64,000 nucleotides of DNA from NCBI RefSeq assembly GCF_014203715.1, contig NZ_JACHJP010000002.1, positions 806,001 through 870,000 on the forward strand, written 5' to 3'. Within the stretch, counting starts at the first letter, position 1. Each line of letters starts with the position of its first letter. The translations under genes and the position numbers were made by a program. Positions 18,254-28,800 of the stretch are shown in pieces. The notes beneath the pieces were generated by a model, which was given only the letters and a program-made list of their open reading frames with translations, made no database searches and was not told the origin of the DNA. This DNA comes from Streptosporangium saharense (GTDB taxonomy: Bacteria > Actinomycetota > Actinomycetes > Streptosporangiales > Streptosporangiaceae).

Positions 18254-19206
18254 GCCTGCCCTGGCTCGTCGCCGACGTCGGGGGAACCAACGCCCGGTTC
18301 GGCCTGGTCACCGAGCCGGGGGCCGCCCCCGAGGCGGTGGCCGTACTGGCGGGCGCCGATCACGAAGGGCTTCCCGAAGCCGTAGCCGCATATCTCGCGG
18401 AACACGCGGGCGGAGTGCAGCCGGGAGCAGCCTGTATCGCGATCGCGGGTCCCGTCGAGGGAGACCGTTACCGGCTCACGAACGCGGGCTGGTCGGGCTC
18501 CGTGCACGCCCTCGGCATCCCCAACGCCGTGCTGCTCAACGACTTCGAGGCCCTGGCCGCCTCCCTGCCCCATCTGGGCGGGGACGACCTGGTCTCGCTC
18601 GGCGGCCCGCCGCCCTCGCACGGGATCAAGGCCGTGCTCGGGCCGGGGACGGGGCTCGGCGTCGGGGGTCTGGTGCCCGCCGCCGAGGGCTGGGTGCCGA
18701 TCCCCGGCGAGGGCGGCCACGCGACCGTGCCGGTCCTCGACGAGCGCGACCACGAAATCGTCCGCGCGCTGCGCTCGGAGGGGCTCGACCACGTGGTCGC
18801 CGAGCACCTGCTGTCCGGGCCCGGCCTGACCCGGCTGCACCGCGCCCTGGCGCTGGTGCACGGGACCGACGCGCCGCGGCTTCCCGCCGCCGACATCGTG
18901 GCCAGGATGGACGACTCGCTGTGCGCGGAGACCGTCGAGGTGTTCTGCTGCATGCTCGGCACCTTCGCCGGGAACGTGGCGCTCACCCTGGGCGCCAGGG
19001 GCGGCGTCTACCTCGGCGGCGGTGTGCTGCCCCGTATGGTGGGGCGCGTCCTCTCCAGCGACTTCCGCCGCCGGTTCGAGAGCGCCCCCATGCTGAACGA
19101 CTACCTTTCCGGCATCGCCACGAACCTGATCGTGGCGCCCCAGCCCGCGCTCGTCGGCGCGGCGGCGTGGCTGAGCCAGCGCCTGTCCAACATGGAGTAC
19201 CAATGA
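18250..19206 (+). CDS. glk: Glucokinase (Glk family)
   Basis: A 318-aa ATP-dependent hexokinase of the E. coli Glk family rather than the ROK glucokinase family normally used in actinomycetes. It has the phosphate loop [32 protein letters not shown], the catalytic Asp in [24 protein letters not shown], and [12 protein letters not shown] 18250 overlaps edd's stop; the gene's own stop overlaps the eda start. In the operon it feeds glucose-6-phosphate to Zwf. Confidence 0.93.
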
Positions 19207-19814
19207 GCCTGCTCGACATCGCCCCGGTCATCCCGGTCGTCGTGATCGACGACCCGGAGACCGCGGTCCCCATGGCCCGCGCCCTGGTGCGTGGCGGCCT
19301 TCCCGTGATCGAGGTGACCCTGCGCACCGAGGGCGCGCTGGAGGCCGTCGAGCGGATCGCCGCCGAGGTGCCCGAGGCGGTGATCGGCGCCGGGACCATC
19401 CGCACCGGCGCCGACGTGGACGCCGCCGTCAAGGCCGGGGCCCGCTTCCTGGTCAGCCCCGGCACCACGCCCTCGCTGCTGGACGCCATGCGGGACAGCG
19501 GCGTGCCGTACCTGCCCGGTGCCGCGACCGCCTCCGAGGTGCTGGCGCTGGCCGAGCGCGGCCTGACCGAGCTGAAGTTCTTCCCCGCGGAGGCGGCGGG
19601 CGGGCTGCCGTACCTCAAGGCTCTCGCCGGGCCGCTTGCGGACGTCCGGTTCTGCCCGACGGGCGGCATCAAGCCCTCGACGGCGGCGGCCTACCTGGCG
19701 TTGTCCAACGTCGGCTGTGTCGGCGGCAGTTGGCTCACCCCGGCGGACGCGCTGGCCTCGGGCGACTACTCCCGCATCGAGAGCCTCGCCGCGGAGGCCG
19801 CCGCGCTCCGCTGA
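19203..19814 (+). CDS. eda: KDPG (2-keto-3-deoxy-6-phosphogluconate) aldolase
   Basis: A 203-aa class I aldolase that splits KDPG into pyruvate and glyceraldehyde-3-phosphate. It shows the Glu of VIEVTLRT, IGAGTIRT, FLVSPGTTPSLLDAM, the Schiff-base Lys in LKFFPAEAAGG, and the phosphate site CPTGGIKPSTAAAYL. Last gene of the operon, coupled by ATGA overlap to glk. It completes a contiguous ED pathway. A stem-loop lies about 70 bases downstream. Confidence 0.95.
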   Translation: MSLLDIAPVIPVVVIDDPETAVPMARALVRGGLPVIEVTLRTEGALEAVERIAAEVPEAVIGAGTIRTGADVDAAVKAGARFLVSPGTTPSLLDAMRDSGVPYLPGAATASEVLALAERGLTELKFFPAEAAGGLPYLKALAGPLADVRFCPTGGIKPSTAAAYLALSNVGCVGGSWLTPADALASGDYSRIESLAAEAAALR

Positions 19815-19883
19815 AGCGGTTCCCCAGTGTTCACAGGGGTTCCCGAACGTTCGCGAGGCGTTCGCGGGGTGGAGCCGGGGGCG

Positions 19884-19909
19884 CTCGTCCCCTACCCTGT
19901 AGGGGCGAG
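19884..19909 (+). terminator. Hairpin downstream of the Entner-Doudoroff operon
   Basis: CTCGTCCCCTAC pairs with GTAGGGGCGAG across a 3-base loop, with one bulged T. It lies between eda and the next gene on the same strand. Confidence 0.5.
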
Positions 19910-20028
19910 GGGAGTACTTCCCAAGAGCCGCCCCGGTCAGTACGGACGTCCCGCGACGTCCCCGGACGGCCGCCCACCCCGTGTGGGTGAAGGAGACCTC
20001 GGATGACCACGTCATTCGAGGAGTCGCC

Positions 20029-20691
20029 ATGTCCCCCCTCCCCTCCCCCACCGAGGAAACCGGGGCGACGGTCCTGACCTACCCGCCCGGCTCCCTGGTC
20101 CTGCTCGCCGGGCTGCCGGGGGCGGGCAAGAGCACCCTGCTCGACCGGCTGTACGGCCTCAGCGGCGACGAGCGGGAACCCGTCGCCGCGGACGGCGCCC
20201 GGGTGATCGACTCACGGCAGTCACGCAACTGGTGGGCCCGCTATCTCGGCCCCGTCCCGCCCAGGGCCCGCACCCCGCTCGTGCACGCCACCCACGTGTG
20301 GCGAATCGCGCGGGCCGTGCTCGCCGGGCACGACGTGGTCGCGCACACCCGGGGCACCTGGCCGCACATCCTGTACGGCTTCGCCTGGCTGGCCCGCAGG
20401 ACCGGCGGCGAGGTCCACCTCGTCCTGCTCGACGTCGATCCCGAGACGGCGCGGGCCGGGCAGCTCGCCCGGGGACGGACGGTCACCGCCGCGACCTTCG
20501 CCAGGCACCGCCGCCGCTGGCGGACCCTCGTCGGCCGCGCCCGCCGTGGCTCACTGCCGCCCGCGGCGGGGGTGACCCTGCTGGACAGGCCCGCCGCCGA
20601 CCGGGTCGGCGCCATCCGCTTCACCGGTCCTCCTCGTCCTTCCGCGAGGAGGCGAAACGCAGGTCGGCCAGGATCGCCCGGTGGTCGCTGA
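20029..20691 (+). CDS. P-loop ATP/GTP-binding (kinase-like) protein
   Basis: A 220-aa protein with a clear Walker A motif LAGLPGAGKSTLLDRLYGL followed by DSRQSRNWWARYLGP, VHATHVWRIARAVLAGHDVV and HTRGTWPHILY. The layout resembles small zeta-toxin/AAA-33-type kinases found alone in actinomycetes. ATG 20029 follows GAGGAG. Its last 24 codons overlap the 3' end of the convergent phosphatase gene (20621-20691), and the tail there is Arg/Pro-rich, so the real C-terminus may matter little. Substrate unknown. Confidence 0.75.
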   Translation: MSPLPSPTEETGATVLTYPPGSLVLLAGLPGAGKSTLLDRLYGLSGDEREPVAADGARVIDSRQSRNWWARYLGPVPPRARTPLVHATHVWRIARAVLAGHDVVAHTRGTWPHILYGFAWLARRTGGEVHLVLLDVDPETARAGQLARGRTVTAATFARHRRRWRTLVGRARRGSLPPAAGVTLLDRPAADRVGAIRFTGPPRPSARRRNAGRPGSPGGR

Positions 20692-21586
20692 CTGACCTCG
20701 GCAGGACCCTGCTGTCGAGCACCTCGAACCCCCTGGTGAGCACGTGGTCCAGGCGCACCAGCGGCAGCGCGGCGGGCCAGGTGAACTGCATCCCCGACCC
20801 CGCCCGCTCGGCCGCCGACGAGAGCGTCTCGGTGAGCAGGCCCATCTCCCGGTCGGTCGAGGCGGTGTTGAGGTCGCCGACGACGATGATCCTGGGGCTC
20901 GGATCGGCCCTGATCGCCGCGGCCAGCGCCTCGACCTGCGCGTTGCGCTCGGCGATGACCCAGCGCTCCCCGGGCCGGAACGACGCCAGGTGCACGGCGT
21001 AGAGGTTGACGGGGCCGTGCGGCGTGCGGATGGTCGCCCACCGGGAGCGCGGCACCCCGGGCACCGACCTGGGCCTGCCCACGAACGGATACCTGCTCCA
21101 CACCGCGATGCCGGGGTTGTCGGGGAACCGGTAGCGCAGGCCGGGATCGAGCCGCACGGCGAAGGCGGGATCGACGGTCCCGTTCATCAGGACCGGGTCG
21201 TCGTCGAGCTCCGCGGCCACCAGGATGTCCGGACGCGCCGCGCGCAGCGCCTTGGCGGTCGCGGGGAGGTCGGGGTTGGCCAGGTTGACGTTCTGGTGGA
21301 CCACCCGCAGGTCGGGGGGCCCGGCCCGTACGGCGGGCACGAACGCGGGGCCGAACATCACCCCCCACGTCACGGCCGGGACCAGCACCCCCGCCGTGGC
21401 GAGCGGTGAGCGTCTGGCGAGCGCGGCCACGGCCAGCAGGGGGACGGCGAGCCCGAGCCACGGCAGGGCGCTGTCGAGGGTGTTGCCCCATCCCCGCCAG
21501 TTCGGCAGCAGCCGGTGCCCGGCGAGGAGGAGGGCGGTCAGCGTGCCGGTGGCCGCGACGACCCCGCCCCGAAACCGCTGCGCCAT
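20621..21586 (-). CDS. Membrane-anchored endonuclease/exonuclease/phosphatase (EEP) family protein, VanJ-like
   Basis: A 321-aa protein with two or three N-terminal membrane helices (GTLTALLLAGHRLLP, LPWLGLAVPLLAVAALA, GVLVPAVTWGVMFGP) and an external EEP domain: VVHQNVNLANPD, VAAELDDD, VYAVHLASF (NLYAVHL), VVGDLNTA and SVSDHRAILADL. EEP enzymes are metal-dependent phosphodiesterases/phosphatases. The topology matches VanJ/StaP, which confer teicoplanin-type resistance by acting on undecaprenyl pyrophosphate; here it is inference from layout. A hairpin (20629-20652) lies in the convergent overlap with the P-loop gene. Confidence 0.83.
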   Translation of the reverse strand: MAQRFRGGVVAATGTLTALLLAGHRLLPNWRGWGNTLDSALPWLGLAVPLLAVAALARRSPLATAGVLVPAVTWGVMFGPAFVPAVRAGPPDLRVVHQNVNLANPDLPATAKALRAARPDILVAAELDDDPVLMNGTVDPAFAVRLDPGLRYRFPDNPGIAVWSRYPFVGRPRSVPGVPRSRWATIRTPHGPVNLYAVHLASFRPGERWVIAERNAQVEALAAAIRADPSPRIIVVGDLNTASTDREMGLLTETLSSAAERAGSGMQFTWPAALPLVRLDHVLTRGFEVLDSRVLPRSVSDHRAILADLRFASSRKDEEDR

Positions 21587-21787
21587 GTCGCTCCAGAGAT
21601 CCCTTCGACGGCCGGGTGCGGTCGTACGGCCCCGACGTGGGACCCGGGGCGCGCGGAACGGTCCACGGCCCCGGGTTCCATCGTGCTCGGTGGCCGGGCG
21701 GACGACTCTATCGTTGTCCGCCGCCCCCTTCCGCCCCGCCCGGCGGGAATGACGGGACGGTAGGGGGTGGCGACCCTTCGCCGGGTT

Positions 21788-22273
21788 CTATCGGACCGGC
21801 ACCGGGCGGGGGCGACTCCCGTCCGCCCCTCCCGGCACGGTCCTGGTGGCGGTCAGGGGCAGGCCCGGAGGCCGGAACAGCATGGACGGCCCCCGGACCG
21901 CCTTCCCCGGCGGCGGCACCGTCCTGTCGGGCGGGGGCGCGAAGGAGCGGCGGCGCTCCCCCGGCCCTTCCGGGGCTCCCCGCCCGTCCAGCTCGGCGTA
22001 GCGCAGCATCACCCCCCGCGCGACGGTGGCGGGGTTGCCCACGCCGTAGACGGCGTAGAGCCGTCGTCCCGTCCGCACGGACAGATGCCCGGCCCACCAG
22101 CGGTAGACCGTGCCGTCCGTCCAGACCACGAGATCCCCGTGCACGGAGACCAGCGCCAGGCCGTATCCCCCGTGGACGTCACCCTCGACCCCCCGCCTGG
22201 CCAGCTCGTCCCTGAGCAGACCTGCGGCGTGCACGGCGGGCGTCCAGGGGGGTGTGTCGTGGACGATCGTCAC
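21788..22273 (-). CDS. Conserved hypothetical protein typical of Streptosporangiales
   Basis: A 161-aa protein with two parts. The first 95 residues are ordered: VHAAGLLRDELARRGVEGDV, YGLALVSVHGDLVVWTDG, YRWWAGHLSVRTGRRLYAVY. The last 65 are Pro/Arg-rich and low complexity. GTG 22273 has a strong GGAGG site. The N-terminal pattern is common in these actinomycetes next to HTH/DUF397 genes, as here, where it is divergent from one. Function unknown. Confidence 0.65.
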   Translation of the reverse strand: MTIVHDTPPWTPAVHAAGLLRDELARRGVEGDVHGGYGLALVSVHGDLVVWTDGTVYRWWAGHLSVRTGRRLYAVYGVGNPATVARGVMLRYAELDGRGAPEGPGERRRSFAPPPDRTVPPPGKAVRGPSMLFRPPGLPLTATRTVPGGADGSRPRPVPVR

Positions 22274-22452
22274 AACCGTCCACCTCCTCTCAGCATTCGA
22301 TGGAAGCGATTCTTCGTTTCCTCTTCCCAGAGTGAACAGGAGTGATTACTTTCTGTAGATGTTCGACTACGAAGAGGTACATGCACCTCGGTTCGGGTCG
22401 GCTGTAGGTTCCACCCCGACCCCTGTAGGACCCAGAAAGACGGGAGCCCCCC

Positions 22453-23277
22453 ATGCCCGCCCCGAAAGAGCTGGACCCCAGCACGAGCGTCAGCGCTTAC
22501 TGGGGTTCCGAGCTGCGCAGGCTGCGCGAGGCGATGGGCTGGAGCCAGCAGGAGCTGGCCAGACGGACCTCGTACTCCACCTCACTGGTCGGTTTGATCG
22601 AGACCGCCGCACGTGCCCCTACCAGGAAGTTCGCACAGCGCTGCGACGAGGTCCTGGAGACCGGCGGCACTCTCGTCAAGCTCTGGCCACTGATCGGCAG
22701 GGAGTCCTCCCCCGCGTGGGTGCGCTCGCTGTTCGAGCTGGAGTGGGAAGCGCGCACGTTGCGTAACTACCAGTTGTCGGTGGTTCCTGGGCTGCTGCAG
22801 ACCGAGGACTACGCACGGGCGCTGACCCGGGCGGGAAGGCCGTTCGACACCGAGAAGGAGGTTGAGGAGATGATTACTGTGCGTATGCAACGCCAGCGAC
22901 TGCTCGACCGGCCGGACCCGCCGATCCTCTTCGTCCTGCTGGACGAGGCCGTGCTGACCCGCCCCATCGGCGGCGGCGCGGTCATGCGCGCGCAGTTGCA
23001 ACACCTTCTGGACTCAACGATGCGACCGCGGATCACCATCCAGGTGATCCCCTTCGACGTGGGCGCCTATGCCGGGCTAGCAGGGCCCATCTTGGTCCTG
23101 TCCTTCAAAGGCGCTCCCGACATCGTGTACATGGAGAACGCGGAAGCCGCGCAGCTTCTGATCGATCCAGCGCGGGTCGACCCTCTATCGGCCCAGTTCG
23201 ACGCCCTGCGCTCATATGCCCTACCCCAGGCCGCATCGACGGCCTTCATCGAGAAAAGGATGAAATCATGGACCTGA
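22453..23277 (+). CDS. Scr1-family HTH regulator (XRE HTH + DUF5753)
   Basis: A 274-aa regulator: N-terminal XRE helix-turn-helix ([40 protein letters not shown]) and a C-terminal DUF5753 domain ([53 protein letters not shown]). Such proteins pair with small DUF397 proteins in many actinomycete copies and influence development. The next gene overlaps it by 10 bases. Preceded by GGGAG. A true toxin-antitoxin role is not demonstrated for the family as a whole. Confidence 0.92.
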   Translation: MPAPKELDPSTSVSAYWGSELRRLREAMGWSQQELARRTSYSTSLVGLIETAARAPTRKFAQRCDEVLETGGTLVKLWPLIGRESSPAWVRSLFELEWEARTLRNYQLSVVPGLLQTEDYARALTRAGRPFDTEKEVEEMITVRMQRQRLLDRPDPPILFVLLDEAVLTRPIGGGAVMRAQLQHLLDSTMRPRITIQVIPFDVGAYAGLAGPILVLSFKGAPDIVYMENAEAAQLLIDPARVDPLSAQFDALRSYALPQAASTAFIEKRMKSWT

Positions 23278-23462
23278 CCGGCGCACAGTGGCGCAAGAGC
23301 AGCCGTAGCAACGGAAACGGCGGCGAGTGCGTGGAGGTGGCCGACAACCTTCCTGGCGTCGTCGCGGTTCGCGACAGCAAGAACCCCGGAGGCCCCGCCC
23401 TGCTGTTCACCCCGCAGGTGTGGGCCGACTTCCTGACGCGCGTCAAGACCGGCGTGGTCTGA
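23268..23462 (+). CDS. DUF397 domain protein
   Basis: A 64-aa single-domain protein: [37 protein letters not shown] and a final amphipathic [11 protein letters not shown], the standard DUF397 pattern. The ATG overlaps the end of the Scr1-type regulator. In known pairs the DUF397 partner interacts with the regulator. A strong terminator follows. Confidence 0.93.
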   Translation: MDLTGAQWRKSSRSNGNGGECVEVADNLPGVVAVRDSKNPGGPALLFTPQVWADFLTRVKTGVV

Positions 23463-23470
23463 CGCAGGTC

Positions 23471-23502
23471 CGAAAGGCCCCCGCTCCGGCGGGGGCCTTT
23501 CG
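23471..23502 (+). terminator. Intrinsic terminator of the Scr1/DUF397 operon
   Basis: Perfect 14-bp arms (CGAAAGGCCCCCGC and its complement) around a TCCG tetraloop, 8 bases after the DUF397 stop, followed by a pyrimidine tract CTTTCTCTCCC. The gap from here to the next gene (23807) is non-coding and relatively AT-rich, with short CCGGA-type palindromes but no recognised element. Confidence 0.85.
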
Positions 23503-23806
23503 CTTTCTCTCCCGGTTTTGGGGTTTCTTGACCGGGTGCTCCAGGAATCTCTCATGCCCGCGGTGCTAGCTTTCTCATGATCGGGAACATCAACGGGAGC
23601 TTTCCGGAAAGGGCGCAAAATGCGGGTTAAATCACCACTCAACCCGTTTTCGCGACTTTCGCAGGGTTTCCAGGGGATTTACCGGATATTTCCGGGAAAA
23701 TCCGGGCGATGCGCCGCGGCGGCTCGCCGTACCCCCCGCTGTCTGATCGTCCGGGGCGACGGGCCGGTACGGCCCGGCCACCTCTGAGAGCGCGGAGGCG
23801 AGGCAC

Positions 23807-25264
23807 GTGCGCAGACTCCTGCCGTTCCTGGGATGCCTGGCCGCGGGCGGCGTCCTGCTGGCCGTGTTCGGCCCCGGCGACCCACCCGGCCCCGGCACGG
23901 CCCCCGGGGCGTCTCCCGGACCGGCCACGTCCCCCGCCGCGCGGGCGCGGGCCGACCTCGTCGCGGGCGCGCGGGCCTATCTGCGTGAGCATCCCACCGA
24001 CGCGCGGGCCTGGACGGCGCTTGGCGGCGCCCACCTCGACGAGGCAGGGCGCACCGGCGACCCTGCCCACTACACCATGGCGCGCTCGGCCTTCAGGCAC
24101 TCGCTGAGCCTGTCCCCGGAGGCCGACGCGATGATCGGGATGGGGGTGGTCGCCAACGTCAGGCACGAACACGGCGCCGCCCGCGTCTGGGGGACCCGGG
24201 CGTTCCGGGCAGCACCGCACCGCTGGCCGCTGTACGGGGTGCTGGCCGGCGCCTACACCGGGCTCGGCCGGTACGGCAGGGCGGACCTGGCCCTGAGGCG
24301 GATGCTCGGCGGCACCCCGGACGTGGCCTCGCTCACCCGGGCCGCCGACCTGCTGCGGGTGCGTGGCGAGAGCGGGCGGGCCAGGGCCGTGCTCAGGCGG
24401 GCCGGGCTCGCGGCCGCTTCCTCTGCCTCCTCCGCCGACGTGGCACGTTACGCCTACGGGCTGGGCGAGCTCGAATGGAGCCTGGGACGGCCCCGGCAGG
24501 CCGTGCGCGCCTACGGGCGGGCACTGGCCGCCGATCCCGGGCACGCCCCCGCCTACGCGGGACGGGCCAGGGCGGAGGCCGCGCTCGGCCTGACCGGTGC
24601 GGCGGTCCGTGACTACGGCGCGGCGGCGGCGCGCGACCCCGGCTACACGGCCGATCTGGGCGAGCTGTACGAGTATCTCGGGCAGCCGGAGCGGGCCGCG
24701 CGGCAGTACGCCCTGTTCACCTCCTACGGCCTGGCGAGGGTCGACGTGCTGAGGGCCGGGCGGTTCGAGGCCGACCACGGCGACCCTGCCTCCGCCGTAC
24801 GGCGCCTGCGGGCCGAGTGGAACGGCCACCGCGCCCCCGAGGTCGCCGACGCGCTGGCGTGGGCGCTGCACCGGGCGGGCCACAACGCAGAGGCCGCGAT
24901 GTACGCCGCCCGCGCCGAGCCTCCCGGCACCCGGGACGCGCTGGCCGCCTACCACCGGGGCGAGATCGCCCGTGCCCTCGGCGACACGGTCTCCGCCCGC
25001 GCCCATCTGGCCAGGGCGCTGCGGATCAACCCCTACTTCTCTCTCGACGGCGCGCCCAGGGCCAGGCAGGCGCTGATCGAGCTGCCCAAGGCGCCGCCCC
25101 CTCCCCCGCCGCCACCGCCGTCCCCGAAGCCGACAGCGCCCGCCAAGGCAACGCCCTCGGCGACGCCCACTCCGAAGCCATCCCCGACCACCGTGAAAGC
25201 CACGAAGGCCGCGAAACCCCAGCCCAAACACAGCGCTACAGCGGCAGGACGCCGCCCGGCTTGA
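23807..25264 (+). CDS. Secreted or membrane-anchored TPR protein with Pro-rich tail
   Basis: A 485-aa protein. N-terminal signal anchor (RRLLPFLGCLAAGGVLLAVFG) with no lipobox at the usual position, a Gly/Pro linker, then six or more TPR-like helix pairs: ALGGAHLDEAGR, AYTGLGRYGRADLALRRMLG, YGLGELEWSLGRPRQAVRAY, LYEYLGQPERAARQYALF, AWALHRAGHNAEAAMYAARA, REARALGD-type HLARALRINP. It ends with nine consecutive prolines and a Lys/Pro/Thr-rich segment, suggesting cell-wall crossing. GTG 23807 has GGAGGCGAGG upstream. The 3' end overlaps the convergent Lrp gene by 29 bases. Confidence 0.82.
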   Translation: MRRLLPFLGCLAAGGVLLAVFGPGDPPGPGTAPGASPGPATSPAARARADLVAGARAYLREHPTDARAWTALGGAHLDEAGRTGDPAHYTMARSAFRHSLSLSPEADAMIGMGVVANVRHEHGAARVWGTRAFRAAPHRWPLYGVLAGAYTGLGRYGRADLALRRMLGGTPDVASLTRAADLLRVRGESGRARAVLRRAGLAAASSASSADVARYAYGLGELEWSLGRPRQAVRAYGRALAADPGHAPAYAGRARAEAALGLTGAAVRDYGAAAARDPGYTADLGELYEYLGQPERAARQYALFTSYGLARVDVLRAGRFEADHGDPASAVRRLRAEWNGHRAPEVADALAWALHRAGHNAEAAMYAARAEPPGTRDALAAYHRGEIARALGDTVSARAHLARALRINPYFSLDGAPRARQALIELPKAPPPPPPPPPSPKPTAPAKATPSATPTPKPSPTTVKATKAAKPQPKHSATAAGRRPA

Positions 25265-25688
25265 GGGCCTTCATCGCGATCTGGGAGGTCAGCTTGTCGA
25301 GGCCGGGCAGTTTGCCCAGCCGTTCGAGGCAGAGCTGGCTGTAGGCCTCCATGTCGGGCACCGCGACCCTCAACACGTAGTCGGGGCGGCCGAACATGCG
25401 CAGGCACTCGACCACGTCCTCGATCTCCAGAACCGCGGCCTCGAAGGCGGTGACGGTCTCGGCGTCCTGCCCCTCAAGTTCCACATAGGCCAGAACCTGG
25501 AAGCCGCGTCCCACAGCCGCCGGGTCGATGACGGCCCGGTAGCCACTGATCACCCCCGACTCCTCAAGGTTGCGGACCCTGCGCAGACAGGGCGAGGGCG
25601 TGAGCCGTACCCGCTCGGCGAGTTCGAGGTTGCTGAGCCTGCCCTCCGTCTGGAGGAGGCCGATGATTGCGCGATCCGTGGCGTCCAT
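25236..25688 (-). CDS. Lrp/AsnC family regulator
   Basis: A 150-aa protein: N-terminal HTH (MDATDRAIIGLLQTEGRLSN, VRLTPSPCLRRVRNLEESGV, ISGYRAVIDP) and an RAM/ACT-like effector domain (VLAYVELEGQD, ECLRMFGRPDYVLRVAVPDM). ATG 25688 gives the normal Lrp N-terminus; the longer in-frame start at 25721 adds a hydrophobic stretch foreign to the family. It is divergent from the oxidoreductase gene, which acts on amino-acid-derived 2-keto acids, so regulation of that gene in response to an amino acid is a sensible inference. Confidence 0.9.
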   Translation of the reverse strand: MDATDRAIIGLLQTEGRLSNLELAERVRLTPSPCLRRVRNLEESGVISGYRAVIDPAAVGRGFQVLAYVELEGQDAETVTAFEAAVLEIEDVVECLRMFGRPDYVLRVAVPDMEAYSQLCLERLGKLPGLDKLTSQIAMKALKPGGVLPL

Positions 25689-25804
25689 GGCATCACATGC
25701 TAACCAAACGAGCACGAACAATAAATATTGACATCATATTTCGGACAGCCTGACATAACCTTGCGGCAATCAGAATGCACCACGGCAAGACGGGACCACC
25801 GATC

Positions 25805-28800
25805 ATGACGATCTCCGCCGAAACCCGCGCAAAGGCTCCCGACGACCGATACGCCCTCGAAGAGGGCCAGGTGTTCATGACCGGCACGCAGGCCCTGGTC
25901 CGCGTGATCCTCGACCAGATGCGCGCCGACCGCGCGGCCGGTCTCGAAACCGGCGCCATGGTCTCCGGCTACCCCGGTTCCCCCCTCGGCGGCTTCGACC
26001 TGGAGCTGTCCCGCTCGCGGCGGCACGCCGAGCCGCTCGACGTCGTGCACCGCCCCGGCCAGAACGAGGAGCTCGGCGCGACGGCCGTCTGGGGCAGCCA
26101 GCTCGTCCCCCTTCTTCCCCGGCCACGCAAGGCGGGCGTCCTCGGCGTCTGGTACGGCAAGGCCCCCGGCGTCGACCGTGCCGCCGACGCGCTGCGGCAC
26201 GGCAACTTCGTCGGTGCCCACCCCGAGGGCGGCCTGATCGCCCTGTGCGGCGACGACCCGATCTGCAAGTCCTCCACCCTTCCCTCGGCGACGGAGAGCA
26301 CGCTCGCCTCCTTCGGCATGCCGATCATCCACCCGGGAAGCGTCCAGGAGCTGCTCGACCTGGGCCGCCACGCCATCGCCGCCTCCCGGGCCAGCGGCCT
26401 GTGGGTCGCGGTCAAGACGGTTACCGACGTCGTGGACGCCAGCGGCACGGTCGAGGTGGGTCCCGGCCGTGTCGTTCCGGTCATGCCGGTCGTGGAGTAT
26501 CAAGGCGGGCCGTACCGGCACGTGCCCGACGCGACCCTGCTCACGCCGTGGTCACTGGAGATGGAGAAGACGCTCACCGGGCCCCGGCTCGACCTGGCCC
26601 GCGCCTACGCCAGGGAGAACGGTCTCAACCGCGTCACCGTGGACCCCGGCGACGCCTGGCTCGGGATCGTCGCCTCGGGCACCGCCTACTACGACGTGCG
26701 CGAGGCCTTCCGCAGGCTGGGCCTCGACCCCGCGCGGCTCGGCGTCCGCATCCTGAAGATCGGCATGATCTGGCCGCTGGAGCCGGAGATCGTCAGGACC
26801 TTCGCCAGGGGGCTCAAGGAGATCCTCGTCGTCGAGGAGAAGGGCCCGCTGCTTGAGGGTCTGGTCAAGGACGTCCTGTACGGCACCGCCGACGCCCCCC
26901 GCGTGCTGGGCAAGCTCGACGAGAACGGCGCCCAGCTCATCCCGAGAACCGGGGGCGTGGACGCCGACCTGGCGGCCAAGGCGGTGGCCTTCCGGCTGCG
27001 CAGGGCCGGGATCGACCCCGCCGCCGACGACCGGGTGGACAGGGGGCTGGCGGTGATCACCCGCCCGGAGCCGCTGAAGCTGCTCGGCCCGCAGCGCACC
27101 CCCTTCTTCTGTTCCGGCTGCCCGCACAACCGCTCGACCGCCGTGCCCGACGGCTCCCTCGTCAGCGCCGGGATCGGCTGCCACACGATGATCGTGATCA
27201 ACCGCGAGGGCAAGGGCACGCTGACCGGCCTGACCCAGATGGGCGGCGAGGGGGCGCAGTGGATCGGGCAGGCGCCCTTCACCGAGACCCCGCACATCTT
27301 CCAGAACCTGGGCGACGGCACCTTCCACCACTCGGGCTCGCTGGCCGTACGGGCCGCGGTCGGGGCGGGGGTCAACATCACCTACAAGCTGCTCTACAAC
27401 AGCGCCGTCGCGATGACGGGCGGGCAGACGATCACCCCGTCGCTGGCCGTGGCCGACCTGACCCGCTGGCTTGAGGCCGAGGGCGTGCGCAGGGTGATCG
27501 TCACGACCGACGAGCCGGAGCGCTACCGGGGGGTCAAACTCGCCGGGATCGCCGAGGTCCGCGACCGGAGCGCGCTCGACGAGGCGCAGCGGGAGCTGGC
27601 CGCGCTTCCCGGCGTGACCGTGCTGGTCCACGACCAGCAGTGCGCGGCGGAGAAGCGGCGGCTGCGCAAGAAGGGTGAGCTGCCCGACCCGGTCAGGCGG
27701 GTGGCGATCAACCAGCGGGTGTGCGAGGGCTGCGGCGACTGCGGGCAGAAGTCGGAGTGTTTGTCCGTGCTGCCGGTCGAGACGGAGTTCGGCCGCAAGA
27801 CCGAGATCCACCAGTCCTCGTGCAACAAGGACTACTCGTGCGTCGAGGGCGACTGCCCCTCCTTCCTGACCGTCGTGCCGGGCAAGGCCACCGGGCGGCG
27901 CCGAGCCGTACCGAAACCGCCCGAGCTGCCCGAGCCCGAGCGGCGCGCGGGAGAGACGACGGTGCGGCTGGTCGGCATCGGCGGGACCGGGGTGGTGTCC
28001 GTGGCGCAGATGCTCGGCACCGCGGCGATGCTGGACGGCAAGCGCTCGCGCGGGCTCGACCAGACCGGCCTGGCCCAGAAGGGCGGCACCGTCGTCTCCG
28101 ACATCCGGATCTTCGAGGACGGCGACGACCGCTCCGCGCGGGCGGGCACCGGCGCGGTCGACGCCTATCTCGCTCTCGACCTGCTGGGGGCGACCGATCC
28201 CAAGCACCTGCGCTCCGCCGACCCTGAGCGGACCGTCGCGGTGGTCTCGACGAGCCTGGTCCCCACCGGCTCCATGGTCGTGGACCCGTCCAGGCACGTC
28301 ACCGAGCTGGGCTCGCCGATCGCCGCGCTTGAGTCGCGCACCAGGAGCGAGCTGAACGTCTACCTCGACGCCGAGGAGCTGGCCCAGGCGCTGTTCGGCG
28401 ACCACATGCCCGCCAACACGATCGTGCTGGGCGCCGCCTGGCAGCGCGGGCTCATCCCGCTCAGCCTGGAGGCGATCGAGCGGGCCGTACGGCAGGGCGG
28501 GGGAAAGACCGCGGACCTGACGATCGCCGCCTTCCACTGGGGCAGGGCCGTCGTCGCCGCCCCCGAGGCCGTGGCCGAGGCCACCCAGCCGTCCGCGGCT
28601 CCCGCCGTACGGACCGATCCCGAGCTGACCCGGCTCGTCGATTCGGCCGCGGAGCCGGGCACCGAGCTGCACCGTCTCCTGACGGTCAGGGTGCCCGACC
28701 TGGCCGCCTACCAGAACCGGCGCTACGCGGCCCGCTACGTGGAGGCGGTGCGCGCGGTCAGGGACGAGGAGGCGAGGTTCTCCAAGGGTTCGCTGCCGAT

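Noticed and set aside
19815-20028. Possible small ORF between eda and the P-loop gene
   Set aside because: No start with ribosome site and no motif; the stretch contains a hairpin and the next gene's leader.
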